Position numbers and translations under genes: made by a program
In this document: positions 10,504 to 21,807 of the stretch, in pieces
How positions within the stretch are numbered: position 1 is the first letter of the stretch
Layout: every line of letters starts with the position of its first letter
The notes under the pieces: generated by a model
The model's input: the letters and a program-made list of their open reading frames with translations, nothing else
Told to the model about the DNA's origin: nothing
Database searches by the model: none
Source of the DNA: Cubamyces lactineus
Taxonomy: Eukaryota; Basidiomycota; Agaricomycetes; Polyporales; Polyporaceae
Reading direction: 5' to 3'
DNA: 64,000 nt
Assembly (NCBI GenBank): GCA_022376465.1
Contig: JACDTU010000012.1
Span: 682,001-746,000 of the forward strand

Positions 10504-12009
10504 TCAGAATATCAGCAACTGTCCGCCACTCCTGTTGGCTACGTTATTGCCCATCAAGCCCGGGCCTGGGAGCCTGCCCTTCCATCCGCGGGGATGGTAC
10601 GGGTTGGCAGACGCGTTCTCATCGAACGAGTCGCGCTCCTCGAGGTGGTTGCTCTCCTGGAACGGCCGCACGGGCGGCAGCGGGACGGGCGTGCACTTGG
10701 CGAGTGGCGTGAGGTCGAACGCCTTCAGGCTCTCGGGTATCCAGACAGTCGGGGAAGGAGCGCGGCGAGCTCGCTTCCGGGGTCGGGGCTGCCTCTCGGA
10801 CGTCATGTCGGACGGGATGGGCTCCTCGGTCGATGACGCCTTCCGTTTGCGGGACGAGCGTCGTGGGGTGGACGAGGAGGGGGCTGCAGGTGTCGCGGGA
10901 GCGTCGGCTGGAGGGGCTGAGGTGATGGTGCTCGCAGCGGACGCGCTGATGTCGCTTGAAGTAGGGCTCGCCGCTGCCACCTGGCAATGGGAGGACGCGG
11001 CGGATGCGGACGCAGCCGGGGAGCTGCTGCTCGCCGCGGGCGTCCCGGCCGGGCCTGGGTTGGCCGCACGGCAGGTCTTCGCGTGGCGGTTAAGGTTGGA
11101 GGCGACGCCGAATCGCCTGCCACAGCTCTCGCACGCGAATGCTGCAGGAGGAGAGGGGGGCGTGTCAGACAGCTCGGCCTCGGCGCGGGGCCTGGGAGAG
11201 GAAAGCGCATACCTTTCTCCCCGGTATGGACGAGAAGGTGCTGAGGGGGGCGTCTAGTCAGCGCTCGCTCATCAGTGGGCCGGGGGGCTGGTGCGCACCT
11301 TCTTGAGCGTGCTTGGGCTGGAGGAGAAAGGAAGGAGGAGAGGACGGTGAGCGCATGGGCCGCGGTGCATGAGAGAGAGAGAACATGGGAGCGAGGCGCG
11401 GACAAAGTGCGAGTGCGCGCGCAGACGCCATCGTTGAATGCGGGAGCAAGGTTTGTGCACGTACCGATCGAAAGACTTATGACACATCCAACAATGATGT
11501 ATCTTCTTTTTCCCGTCCCTGGGACGCTGTCGGCCCTCTGGCGGCGTAGGCCCTCTTCCCCCGTCCGAGCCACTGCCGCCGCCGTCGTTGGAGCCTCGAT
11601 CAGACGCGCCGGACGTCGTCGATGCCGCCGTCGTCGCCGTCGTCGGCGCGGGTTCAAGGTGGCCGGAGCGTGCTGCGAGGGTGATGGCCATGGTGGGTTC
11701 CTGGAGCGGATGTTGCGTCGGTGTCGTCGCGTCTGCTTGGTCTTTATGTTGATGCGTTCTGTACCCAGGCGGTGCCACCGGGTACGCAGCATGTGGGCTC
11801 GGACTGGAGAGAGAGGCATACGAGTAGCCGGTTCGAGCGAGAGCGCCCGCGACCGCGCCGGGGTGGTAGTTGGACGGACCTGGGTGGAGGTACACCGCAT
11901 GATCATGCACGGGAAATCCGAGAGAGAAGCCGGGGGGCGTGTAGTGGGCATGGGAGGGTGCTTGTGGCGTCCTGAACATGTATTCCGACGGGGAGGGGAG
12001 GTGGTGCAT
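10504..12009 (-). CDS. C2H2 zinc-finger transcription factor
   Basis: 409 residues in four exons (complement): 11465-12009, 11299-11317, 11213-11240 and 10504-11141. Exons 2 and 3 are only 19 and 28 nt, yet they join two fingers seamlessly. Finger 1 is CWMCHKSFDRPSTLKKHLLVH (split: CWMCHKSFDR / PSTLKKH / LLVHTGEK). Finger 2 is CESCGRRFGVASNLNRHAKTC, a C2HC variant. The N-terminus is Pro/His/Ser-rich. After the fingers comes an Ala/Ser linker, a basic nuclear-signal-like segment (RPRKRARRAPSPTVWIP) and a C-terminal block with SFDENASANPYHPRGWKG and GGQLLIF that I recall as conserved in mushroom relatives. It is nuclear and its DNA target is unknown. ATG 12009 is the first in-frame Met; an upstream non-coding exon is possible. 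Confidence 0.85.
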
Positions 12010-12156
12010 GATGGCGTCGAGCGCTGGCCCGGTGCGACGTGACTGACTGGGGCTGGGCTGGCGGCAGCACTCGCACTGGTAGGGCAGCTGCAGAGCTGTA
12101 GGGACCGGAGACGCAGATGCTCGTGGTGCGCGGGCGGGGGACTAGGGGTTACTGGG

Positions 12157-12164
12157 TTATATAT
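12157..12164 (-). promoter_or_regulatory. TATA box upstream of the C2H2 gene
   Basis: ATATATAA on the minus strand about 150 nt upstream of the ATG at 12009, just above CT-rich sequence. A plausible core promoter; transcription start not known. Confidence 0.5.
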
Positions 12165-14755
12165 CTCTTCCCGCGCGGGCGAGGACGATTTTGAATTCAA
12201 GGAAGCACGCCCACGTTGTCAGCAATGAGGAGCGGTGTACCTTGCGGGGGGGCTGGTTTAGAGTATAATCGCAGGAGAGTTAGTACATGTTGGGTCGTGT
12301 TCGGTGGGAAGCGTTACTAGACCACTGCCGCCGGCTGAAGCTGCTGCTGCTAGTGTGACTGTCGGTGACGAGTGGTGGTGGTGGTGGTAGTACGCACGGT
12401 AAGGGCGGAGATCGCGCGAGAGGTTGCTGCTGTGGACGATCAATATTGCAACGAGGGACGGGAGACTGGTACTGGTCGGATGCACGGCATGGCGCTTGTG
12501 GCCCGCGTTGGCGTTCGGGGGCGGAGGGACTTTGTACTGAATGGGAGGAACGAGATCGCTGTGGGCCACTCGAATCTGTCAACGGACGCGCCAGTGACGG
12601 CGGGTTGGGCCTTCCTTGCCCCCGCGCCGGCGGACAGTCCGGCTCAGGGCTCGAGCGAGCGAGAGACGCGCTGATAACAATCGAATCACTCGCGCCTGTC
12701 CTATCCTTGGCGGACGGACGGCGACGGCTCGAACGACGATGGCCTGTCCTCGCGGCCCATCGCGCTCGCACGGCAGGGTCAGCCGGTTCATATTATGCAC
12801 CAGATCCAGCTGCGCTTCGCCCCGTCCGCCGAAGATTGGCCAGTCTATCCATATCCGGCGTGCGCGTGCAGGGCCCTCCGCGGGCTGCACGAGTTGCGCT
12901 TGTGCAGAAGCGGACGGATGACGAGAAGCTCAGCGTCGAGCTTGGGACCCAGCTGCCTGGTCGGCCTGCCCCCCAGCGCCCATCCCCATCTCGAGCCCCT
13001 CTGTCGCCGACGATCCATCAGGGCTGAGGCTGAGGGTGCCGTTGAGCCCAGGGTCTGTCTGGCTCAGACACCGACCGAGACGAATGTGCACTTATTACGC
13101 GACGTTGCCATAGCGGGAAGGAAGCCGAGAACGCGAACCTGAACGTCAACTTGAACTCGACCCGCCGCTCGCTCGCTCGCTGACGCAGATGCATTTGCCG
13201 CGCCGCGTACGGTAATCGTCAGCTTTGTCCGACCCGGGGGGCTGTCACGATCAGTGAGTGCACTGTGCCCTCTCGCTCACGCCCCGCAGCGCACGATGGA
13301 ATATGACAGGGCTTCGCTCGGCATATCCGCTCGTCGTTTCCGCTTTCGGAGGCGCGCAAAGGGGACGCTGCTCAATTTTTTGTCTTCTGACGTGCATTAC
13401 GGCACGGACGGGCCATGCGATTCGGAACATGACTGACGCTCATCTGCAGCCGACGAGTCAATCACCATGTGTTGGAAACGCAGCAGGGTATGCGTCCGGA
13501 GCAAGAGGACGAGGGACGCAGTGCGCGAACATGGTGGGGACGCAGCATCCGCACAATAAGCCCGAGGCGGTGGCTGACGAAGGTTGGAAAGGTTTGGCGA
13601 ACGTATGGAGAGACGGTTCGATAGCGTCGCGTAGGCCCCGAGGAGGGAGAGACGCAGCTGTGAGTGGATGGAGTGGACAGTAGCAGCCGGTGCTGGTGCT
13701 GTGAATTGCGGAAAGGAGGAGGAAGGGACCGGGGGAGAGGAGGGACAATTCGTTTCCGATGGAGCAAGGATCTTTCAGGAGAGGACTCGATCGAGCACCG
13801 TTTTCCACCACTTGCTGTACGTCAATCGCCATCACCATCACCCATCCCGTTCGTCATCCGTCTGCACGTTAGGAAACAGACGCCACTTTCTCTCCCAGTC
13901 CTTCGCGCAATATACGCACACTGGGAGCGTTCACCGCCTGGGCCGCCACTGCGGCCTCCTCCGCGGAGAGCACTCGTCGGCCTGCAGACCACCTGCTGTT
14001 CCTGTCGCGTTACGATCAGAATGCCGGTCCATGGCCGGCAATAACACGTCCGACGCACCTTGTGCCCGGGGCGATGTATGGTGCCCGACGTTCGCCAGCG
14101 CCACAAAGCTCTTCCTCTGACCGCCACCGCCCATTAAGCAGGTCTCCCTCCAGATCTGGCCGTGGCGCCCGCTCTATCGTCCAAGATTGCCTTGCGCTCT
14201 CAATGAATCTCTCTTTGCCCCGCACTCCCAGATTCCATCCTCGTACTCGCCACCGGTCTTCTCTCCCCATGCACGAATGGAATGCCCACAGAGGGCAGAC
14301 GGCTATATCACTTGCACGCTTCGATCTCGGGTGTCGCTCTTTGGCAGAGGTCCTGAAACTCGAACTGCTTCCATCGTCGCCTTCGTGTGGTGCAATCTGT
14401 CTAAATCTCGCTCCTACCAGCCGCAGATGCGACGGTGCAGTTTCAGCTGCGGAAAGCGAACGAGTGCGACAGGTGGTAATTTGGACAGACCAGGCAGGTG
14501 TATGGTAGCAGCAGGTCCGTCAATGTGGCGGCAAGTGAGTCGTATGCGATCGAGAGTGTCTGTAGGTCCATATTTGAGAGCTCCTAACGCCACGTGGCTG
14601 GCTGATCCCGCCCTCGGTAAACGCCGGCGGACAGTAGACGCCCGAGTGCGAATGTTTCGTACGCGCTCTCTGCCCATCGCCACTCGCGCGTCGGTGGCTG
14701 CTCTCCTCTCACTCCTGCTCTCGCTGCTCTCTCGCTCTCTCGTACTCGCAGCGTG
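12165..14755. other. Long divergent intergenic region
   Basis: About 2.6 kb between the C2H2 gene (-) and the RSC1/2-like gene (+). It is GC-rich with long chance open frames, and I recognise none as a protein. A short GGT repeat is near 12372-12390. Long upstream regions are common for regulatory genes, so this probably holds the C2H2 promoter and untranslated exons. Just before 14756 is a CT-rich stretch (about 14695-14750), typical of a fungal start region. Confidence 0.5.
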
Positions 14756-17700
14756 ATGCCCGTGAACGCCGCGCAAAAGAATGCCATTGAAGAGGTCATC
14801 CGCGCCTTGACGGGCGCGACAAGTCGCCGGGCGAAGCGCAGACTCGCGGACATGTTCTTGGATCTAGTCGACCGCGACTCTTGGCCAGAGTACTATGAAG
14901 TGCGTTGACGCGCGGCGCCGCCCTATGTGCCACATAGTCTCAATTGCGCTGCTGTCCAGGTCATACCGCAACCTCGCTGTATCAACGGCGTCAAGGCCAA
15001 TCTCGCTCAGAACAAGTACAAGGATCCCCTGGATGCGTTCCAAGACCTTCAGCTCGTATTCCTCAACGCGTTGTATTACAACGAGCCTGGAAGTCAGATA
15101 TCCAAGGATGCAACCACTCTCAAGGTGAGCTCACACCGCCCGTGCATACTATAGCTCCCCCTGGTGCGAACATTGGCTCGCTTAGGGAATCCTCGAGAAC
15201 GAGTGGAAACAACGCCCCGTTCTTCCGCCTCCTCCCACGTCCGCACCCTCCTCCTCCGCGCAGAAAGTGCACGCTAAGAAGGACCAACAAGAACGTGCCG
15301 CAGCGTCCCCCGTTCCCATTCATGCTCAGGCGGCTGCTCAAGTCCAGAAGGTCTCATCTAAAGCATCCGCGCCCTCTGCCATGAATGTAGACCCCACGCC
15401 CCAGGGCTCGTCGCAGCCCGCAGAGGCAAGCACCGCGAAAACACCAGACCGCCCTGCTTCCCCCGACATCGATGTAGACATCGGCGGAACACCGGAACCT
15501 GAGGTCGGCGGTCACGGCAGTGCCAGGGACGGCGAAAGCGACGAGATCGTCCGCCAGCTTGAGAAGGGACTGCCCAGATGGGAAGGGTTCGCGGACGTAG
15601 GTTGGACAGAAGACTTGGGTCCCGTGAGTATCTCCAGCGCACGGCCGCTTCATACTGGGCAAGGCCCGGACCGCTAGCTGACCTATGACAGGACCGCATG
15701 GTGGACATCGTCGCCGCGATCGCCAAGTATAGAGATGAGAGGTGTGTGTTCAGCTTTTTTCACTCCTGTGGCGCTTTGCTCTCCGTATTGAATGGGTTAC
15801 AGCGGCAACCGTCTGGCCGTGAGCCTGGAAGCGGTGCCGGAGGAAACAAACATCCCGGACCTGTCCTTCAATGTAATGCGCTCTCTCCGTCATTCATCGC
15901 CGAGGACATGCTCATGGTAGATCACGCCACAGCACCCACTTTCTCTTCGCCTGGTGGAAGTGAGTGTTTCAGGGTGTTCACGACCTCGAAGCTCAGCAGC
16001 TCACACCGCCATAGAGCCGCGCGCAGATGCGATATTACGGGACGTCACAAGCTTTTGACAAGGAGATGTCCCAATTGTTCCTCAAGGCGCGCCGGTGGTA
16101 CGAAATAGGCACCGAGCCGTACGGAAACGTGCTCGTGCTGCAGGTGCGCCGAACATGCGTCCACCAGCCGTCCATGCTCTAGCTGACCGCCCAATTCCTG
16201 CACAGAGACTCTACCAGGCCCTCACATCGCCGAACCCCCCACAACCTCCCTACGCCTCCGCCACCAAATTTGCGGCATTACCGGCAGGCCCTGGTACGGC
16301 GAAGCCGCTGCACGCGTCCGAGGGCGACACCGGCGTCACAACTTTCCGGGTGTCTCTGAAGGACCGACAGCTCATAGACGAGGTGAACTTTAAGGGATGG
16401 ACCGTCCGGGTCGCGGACTGGCTGCACCTCAGCAACCCAGATGATCCGAGCAGGCCCATCGTCGGCCAGGTCTTCAAGTGCTTCCTGTCGCAGGAAACGT
16501 GGGTCCACGCTTCTGTTGAATTTGTAGTACGGGTCTGACATGTCGCAGCCAAAGAAAAGGACTGCCAGGCGTGAGCGTGTGCTGGTACTACCGACCGGAG
16601 CAGGTGTGTGGCGTCGCGTTTACGCTCATCTTTCCTCAGAACCTCACCCTGCCGCAGACGTTCCACCCAGCTAGCCGACAGTTCTGGGAGAAGGAGATAT
16701 TCAAGACCAGTGCGCCTTTTTCGCTGGCCCCTCCGCGGAGATGCCGTCCTAAACGCTCTCGCTCACGCACTCGTTAACAGGCCACTTTGCAGACCACCCC
16801 GTCGAGGACATCATCGAGAAGGTCGCGTGCCAGTTCACCGCGCGGCACCTGCGCGGGCGCCCCCGGCCCCCGTTCTGGTACCCAGGCTGGCCACTGTACG
16901 TGTGCGACTCGCGGTACAACGACCGGGACAGGGTGTTCGTGAAGATAAAGAACTGGAACTCGTGCATCCCCGAGGAGGTCCGCAAGAAGGAGGAGTTCAT
17001 GCCGATATACCCGTTCGAGCGCCCCGTCGTGCCCCGCTCCCATCCGAGCCCGTTTCTCGGTGGGCCGCACAAGATTAAGGCCCCAGGGGGTATCGTCGAC
17101 GCCCCGGAGAAGCCTGAGGGCGAGAAGGCGGAGAATGTGGCAGGGGCGGCAGGGGCGCCGGGGACGGCGACGAGGAAGCGGCCGCAGAGGAAAGCAGCTG
17201 CGAAGGCTGAAGCTGACCGTGCCGCTGCTAATGCTGCGGCGTCGTCGTCCAAGACGACGCCTGTGGCCGCGCCGCTCCCTCTGCAGGCGTCGACGTCGTC
17301 GTATGGGTATGCGCAGCACGCGCCGCAGGCCCCGGCGCAGGAGGATCGCTCGATCATGGCGGCTGCTGGTGGGGCGGCGGCGCTGAACAACGCTACGGTG
17401 GAGGAGCTACCGCCGGAAACGGGTACGTATGGTTATCAGAATTTGCATGGTTTGGTTGCTTACGGGATGACGACAGCGAGACTGTTTGACCGCGACCCGG
17501 AGACGAACGAGGTTCTGTGGTTCGCCGCGCCCCCCGTGGACATCGTGCACACCCCGCCGCCCCAGCACAGCCTGAAGTACCTCGCATTCCTCGCGAAGAA
17601 GCGGAAGCAGGCGCAGGCGCAGGCACAGGGCGGCCGCGACAGTGCGATGGACGTCGATTCCTCCAATGTGCCGTCGAAGCGGAGGAAGGTGCCGCCGACG

Positions 17701-17769
17701 GTGACGGAGCAGCTCGAGGCGTTGATGAGAGCGCATGGGCTGGATAAGGTTCCTCAGGGTGGGTCGTAG
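14756..17769 (+). CDS. Bromodomain-BAH protein, RSC1/RSC2-like chromatin remodeller subunit
   Basis: 789 residues in twelve exons: 14756-14899, 14960-15124, 15186-15623, 15692-15741, 15803-15872, 15921-15959, 16015-16143, 16206-16498, 16549-16603, 16658-16709, 16781-17422 and 17477-17769; the total closes in frame. A bromodomain spans about residues 5-110 (WPEYYEVIPQPRCINGVKAN, then FLNALYYNEPGSQI). A second conserved segment lies near SGNRLAVSLEAVPEETNIPD. The BAH domain is at about 395-560 (FKGWTVRVADWLHLSNPDD, VFVKIKNWNSC). The tail is low-complexity with basic clusters (KKRKQ, PSKRRKV) and a final RAHGLDKVPQ. Yeast RSC1/RSC2 sit in the RSC nucleosome-remodelling complex. Intron 11 (17423-17476) is 54 nt with no stop, so its retention would insert 18 residues. 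Confidence 0.9.
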
Positions 17770-18276
17770 CGGGTCGTAGCGCCCCTAGCTCCTCGCTTTG
17801 CCCCCCCCCCCCCCCGGTTGTAGATTATTGGTATACTATACATGTATCTCTGTATATTCTGACATGTGTGACACCGGGCTTGAGTAACCCCCGGTCCGTC
17901 CCTCCTTGGTGAAAGTGCATTTGTAGTAGCAGGACTGGAAGCCGAAGCCGTGTGGAGGATCTGGGTTCTTGTGGTCGATGCGCGATGTGCGAAATGCGAA
18001 ATGCGAAGTCAGAGGTCTGGCCGTGAGTACTGGAGTCTCGAGCCGAAGCATGGCGGCGGGGGAGCAAGAGCGGGGGCATGCATTCTTCTATAGGACAGAT
18101 TACAGAGCGGTAATAATGATAGAGTGCTACTTGTGCTACGGCTGTATGAGTGCGTAGCGCTAGGTAGGTGAGCGGTGAGAAGCCTGCGGGAAGGCGGGAA
18201 GGTCGGATAGGGGATGTGGAGTGGGAGCCCACTGAGATTCTCCTACCTTGGGCCAGTGCAATGTGCGCTGTGCCGG
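17770..18276. other. Convergent intergenic region with poly-C tract
   Basis: 507 bp between the stops of the bromodomain gene (+) and the deaminase gene (-). A run of about 16 C lies near 17802-17817. No gene seen. Confidence 0.55.
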
Positions 18277-19600
18277 CTACCAGAAACGCGAGTCCATACC
18301 CATCTTCGCGATCTTCTCGACCTCGGCCTGGGTGAGCCCTAGCCCGAACGGTGGCGCGGCGAGGAGGAGCGCGTATTCGCCGACGAGGGTGTTGCGGAAT
18401 GGGAGGATGTCGTCGGTCTGGAGGTGCATATGCACGTGTGAGCGATACGTGCGTTCTCGTTAGCGTACGGACAGGACAGGCGAAGACAGAGTTAGAGAGG
18501 ACACTCACGCAGACGGCGATGGGGTGGTTGTGGCCGATGTAGTACCGGATGTGGTGCGCGTCGAGGGTGTGGACGGTCTTGCAGAGCAGGTTGGACGAGA
18601 GGCAGATCTCGATGCACATCTCCTCGGTGTGCACGATCCGCTTTGCCGCGTCGTCGAGGAAGGTCGCGTGCCCGAGCCGGTTGGGCTTGAACGAGAGCAG
18701 CTGGAGTGTCTCGGGCGCGGGGCACTCGGGTACCTGGGTGGAGACGGGGTTAGCGAAGGTTGGATTGAGTCAGGGTGAAGGCAAAGCTAGAGTTGGAGTT
18801 GGAGAGGTGTGTGTGCTGAGATGACCTACCTCTGCGATGTGGAGTGTGACTCCTAGTCCTGCTTCTTTCGCGGCACGGAAGTACTCTGCAAACTCGTCCA
18901 TGTTCCCTGCCTGGGGTAAGAGGTGAGTAAAACCTATGGGCATATTCTACCAACCACAGCCACCACAGGTGATACTGACCTTGGGGTCGCCACAGAGGTC
19001 AACGCCGACAACGCGTCGGCCCGCCTTCTTGAGGCTCACTGCACACTCGATGCACTCAGCAGCAGCCGTGCGGTCCATCCTACGATCCAGACTGACGATC
19101 AGCGCCGCGCGCTCCGGCGGGTACTGCTCCAGCTCATCGAGCACGGTCTCAATGTACTGTCTGCGCGACATCGCAGGCGTCTCGCGCGGAGTGCTCCGGA
19201 GCTCGAGGTACGCCGCCTGTGGGTACCCGCCGTTCGCCTCGTTCGGCGCGAGGAAAAACTCGAGCACCGCACGGGCCGCGCGGCGGAGCGTCGCGGGCGT
19301 GGAGGTGATGGCGTAGATCGCGGGGAAGAGGCCGAAGAAGTCGTTCAGCTCGTCGAGGACGACCCCATCTTGGAGTCGCTGGATGCCCGCGCGGACGGCG
19401 TCGGAGAGAGGGGCGGCGTTACCGTCTGCGGTGCTGGAGAAGTCGTTCGCGAGCTGCTGGAGGACAGGGAAGGGGATCGAGCCGTTGAGGTGTGCGTGCA
19501 GCTCGGCCTTGGGCAGCTTTTGGAGGAACTCTAGCTGGGCAGGCGTGAGGCTCGCCAGCGCGTCTGCGGCGTATCCTGCGACGGTGTGAGCTACGGCCAT
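18277..19600 (-). CDS. Adenosine deaminase-like protein (N6-methyl-AMP deaminase type)
   Basis: 355 residues in four exons (complement): 18980-19600, 18830-18910, 18509-18733 and 18277-18417. Metal and substrate motifs of the ADA fold are present in order: KAELHAHLNGSI (metal His pair), LELRSTPRE, VGVDLCGDPK, VTLHIAE (the catalytic Glu region, HAGE in classical ADA, here HIAE), NRLGHATFL, CLSSNLLCKTV and HPIAVCTDD. The NGSI rather than DGS start and the SSN block favour the ADAL group, which hydrolyses N6-modified AMP to IMP, over classical adenosine deaminase. Likely cytosolic. ATG 19600 is chosen because the family starts there; the frame is open upstream to 19720. It is divergent from GPALPP1, with a TATA box upstream. 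Confidence 0.9.
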
Positions 19601-20205
19601 TGTGATGTTTTTCGGCGGTGTCTGTATGACGTCGTTGTTTTGGATGGGTGCAAAGGGCAGCGGTGGATGCAAGACGACGAAAAAATGGGCGCGATGGGAT
19701 TTTATAGCAGTAGCACGCAATCCAAGGCGGGCTGTAGATCTGTTGCAATTGCAAGTTCCGACCGCGGGAAGGATGTGACTCGAGTGTAAGACAAGGGAGG
19801 TACTACGAGGCTGCCAAGATCGGCACTCTGACTATGCCGTCTGCTGCAAAGATGTAAAGCATCAGCATGAGGTACGTAGAAGGAGCGGGATGTCGTGCCT
19901 CGTAAATGCTTGGAATCGATTGCTGGTCGTGTCCTGGCACTGCACTCTGCACTGTTCTCTGTCCCAGTCGGCCAAAAAGTAGCACTGCCGCCTTCCACCA
20001 TCAACCGATCGGCCCTACCCCGGCAGATCCGGTCCGCTTCATTCGAAACAGGCAGTGGGCGTCTACCGAGGCACACTCGTTTCTCAGCCACCTCCACCGT
20101 CCAGCTTGCTCTAGGCCGCGCGACTACTGCTGCTGCAGCATCGTACTAGCCGGGCTATACGGTCGAAGAAGCTGTAGCGATCACAAAGACGAACTGCAAC
20201 AAGCT
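19601..20205. promoter_or_regulatory. Divergent promoter region deaminase / GPALPP1
   Basis: 605 bp. On the minus strand TATAAAA lies at 19700-19706, about 100 nt upstream of the deaminase ATG. The half next to GPALPP1 has no evident TATA box. Confidence 0.55.
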
Positions 20206-21405
20206 ATGATTGGCCCAGACATTCCTGCTCACTTGCTGCCCTCGTCTTCGGCGCAGAACGAGCAAGAACAAGAGGTCTCTGACAATGAGGGCCCGAGTCC
20301 TATAGGCCCACAAATACCCCAGCATGTTGTCTCCGGTCCTACAAGGTCCACTACGCCCCCATTACCTCCGCCTCCTGCGGTTGCGGAAGAAGAGGAGGAG
20401 GATGAAGAGGACTATGCTCCTGCGCTACCCCCGGAGCTCGCAGCTGCCCGGGCTTCTACGGCGAAGAAAGTGATTGGTCCTGCTCTACCCCCTTCGGTAG
20501 CTGGACCACGATATGAAGAAGAGGAAGATGACGACGACGTTGGTCCCAGACCACTGCCCGCGGGTTATGTTCTAGAGGAAAAGGACGGTGTACAAGAGTT
20601 CTTGGAGAGAGAAGAGCGGAGGAGGAAGCAACTAGAGGTATGCATCTCAATCGTTCAGCTGCTCATCACGAAACCTAGAGCTACCTATGACGGTACAGTT
20701 TGGTGCAGTAATTAGGATACTCATAATGTCAACAGGAAGCCTCTAAACCCAAAGCTCCGAAGCGAGAAGAGTGGATGCTTGTCCCACCATCATCCTCCGA
20801 CCTGTTGGGATGTATGTGTCGGTGTCACTCATTAGGGGAACAGACGCTGATTGTGCTGTTTGTCAAGCGATCGACCCGACAAAGCTCACACGACCCAGGC
20901 AATTTGCGCGAACGGCACAGACATCGCGGGATGCGGATAGATCATTATGGACAGAGACACCGGCAGAACGTCAACAGCGCATAGCCGATGAGGTCGCGGG
21001 CAAGCGTCGTCGCGCGGCAGATGTCGGCCCTTTAGATGATACGGATATTGACGCACGCAAAAGGCGCAAATACGAAGAGGAAGTCCGGAGGGGCGTAGAA
21101 GAGCACACGGTACGTCTCGAGCGTCATTCGCCCTGTTCCGACCAACGCTGATCTGGGAGCGGATGCGTACACAGAAGAAGGTCCGGGGTCCTACGCTACT
21201 TGAACAGCACAAGCAAACATCTGCCGTGAAAGAGGCCGAGAAGGCGCAAAAAGGCGAGGAGGACGAACCACCGGTTATATGGGACCACAGTCGGGACATG
21301 GCGCTGGGAGGAAGGCTGATGGATGACAAAACGCGGGACAAGTTCGTACGCGAGGCCCGGGGCTTGGGAGATCGGTTTGGGTCAGGCAAGAGTAGTTTCC
21401 TGTGA
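20206..21405 (+). CDS. GPALPP1: GPALPP motif-containing protein (DUF3752)
   Basis: 331 residues in four exons: 20206-20637, 20736-20811, 20868-21109 and 21160-21405. It begins MIGPDIPAHLLPSSS and carries repeated GPxxP motifs (IGPDIPAHL, IGPQIPQHV, IGPALPPSV, VGPRPLPAGY) set in acidic runs (EEEEEDEEDY, EEEEDDDDVG). The C-terminal DUF3752 part includes REEWMLVPPSSSDLLGSIDP, ARTAQTSRDADRSLWTETP, a KRRR/KRRK basic cluster and WDHSRDMALGGRLMD. Family members are poorly known nuclear proteins of wide eukaryotic distribution. The last acceptor is uncertain: GAG at 21159 or CAG 15 nt further on both keep the frame. Confidence 0.9.
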
Positions 21406-21807
21406 TGTCGTGCCACGATGTGCGCTGCGGATGGGACGTTGTGTAGGATAAGTTATTGAATGTGTAGTACGTATTCTCATGAGAGTGTGGACGTCTGCCG
21501 ACGGAGTGGCAAGTTCTCGTGGTGGCTGAGACTGCCTGGGCCGCCGTGTTTATGTTGGTCGGTTAGGAGGCCAAGGGAGTCAGCTGAGCGTTGGGAGGAG
21601 AGGATGATTCGGAGGAGAGGACGACCGGCGAAGGCGAATGCGGGGGAGGCGTAAACATGCGGACCCGGGCCGGGACGTGCGGGGTAGCCGGAGGTGGGTA
21701 TTAGACCGATGCGTCCTCCCGCTCCCGCCCAGCCCAGCCCAGCGACCGTCCTCTCCTCCTTTCCCAACGACCACCTCCATCTCACTCCACCCTAGCACAT
21801 CAACGAC
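21406..21807. promoter_or_regulatory. Intergenic region upstream of the SDR gene
   Basis: 402 bp with the GPALPP1 3' end and a pyrimidine-rich stretch (about 21715-21795) directly before the SDR start. No gene seen. Confidence 0.5.

Noticed and set aside
10409..11257. Long plus-strand open frame of 282 codons
   Set aside because: Antisense shadow of the C2H2 gene's last exon, which has conserved zinc-finger and C-terminal motifs.
10803..12200. 465-codon minus-strand frame overlapping the C2H2 gene
   Set aside because: A different frame running through introns of the C2H2 gene; Pro/Arg-rich composition typical of an alternative frame in GC-rich DNA.
12365..13027. 220-codon plus-strand frame
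   Set aside because: GC-rich chance frame with overlapping frames on both strands and no motif.
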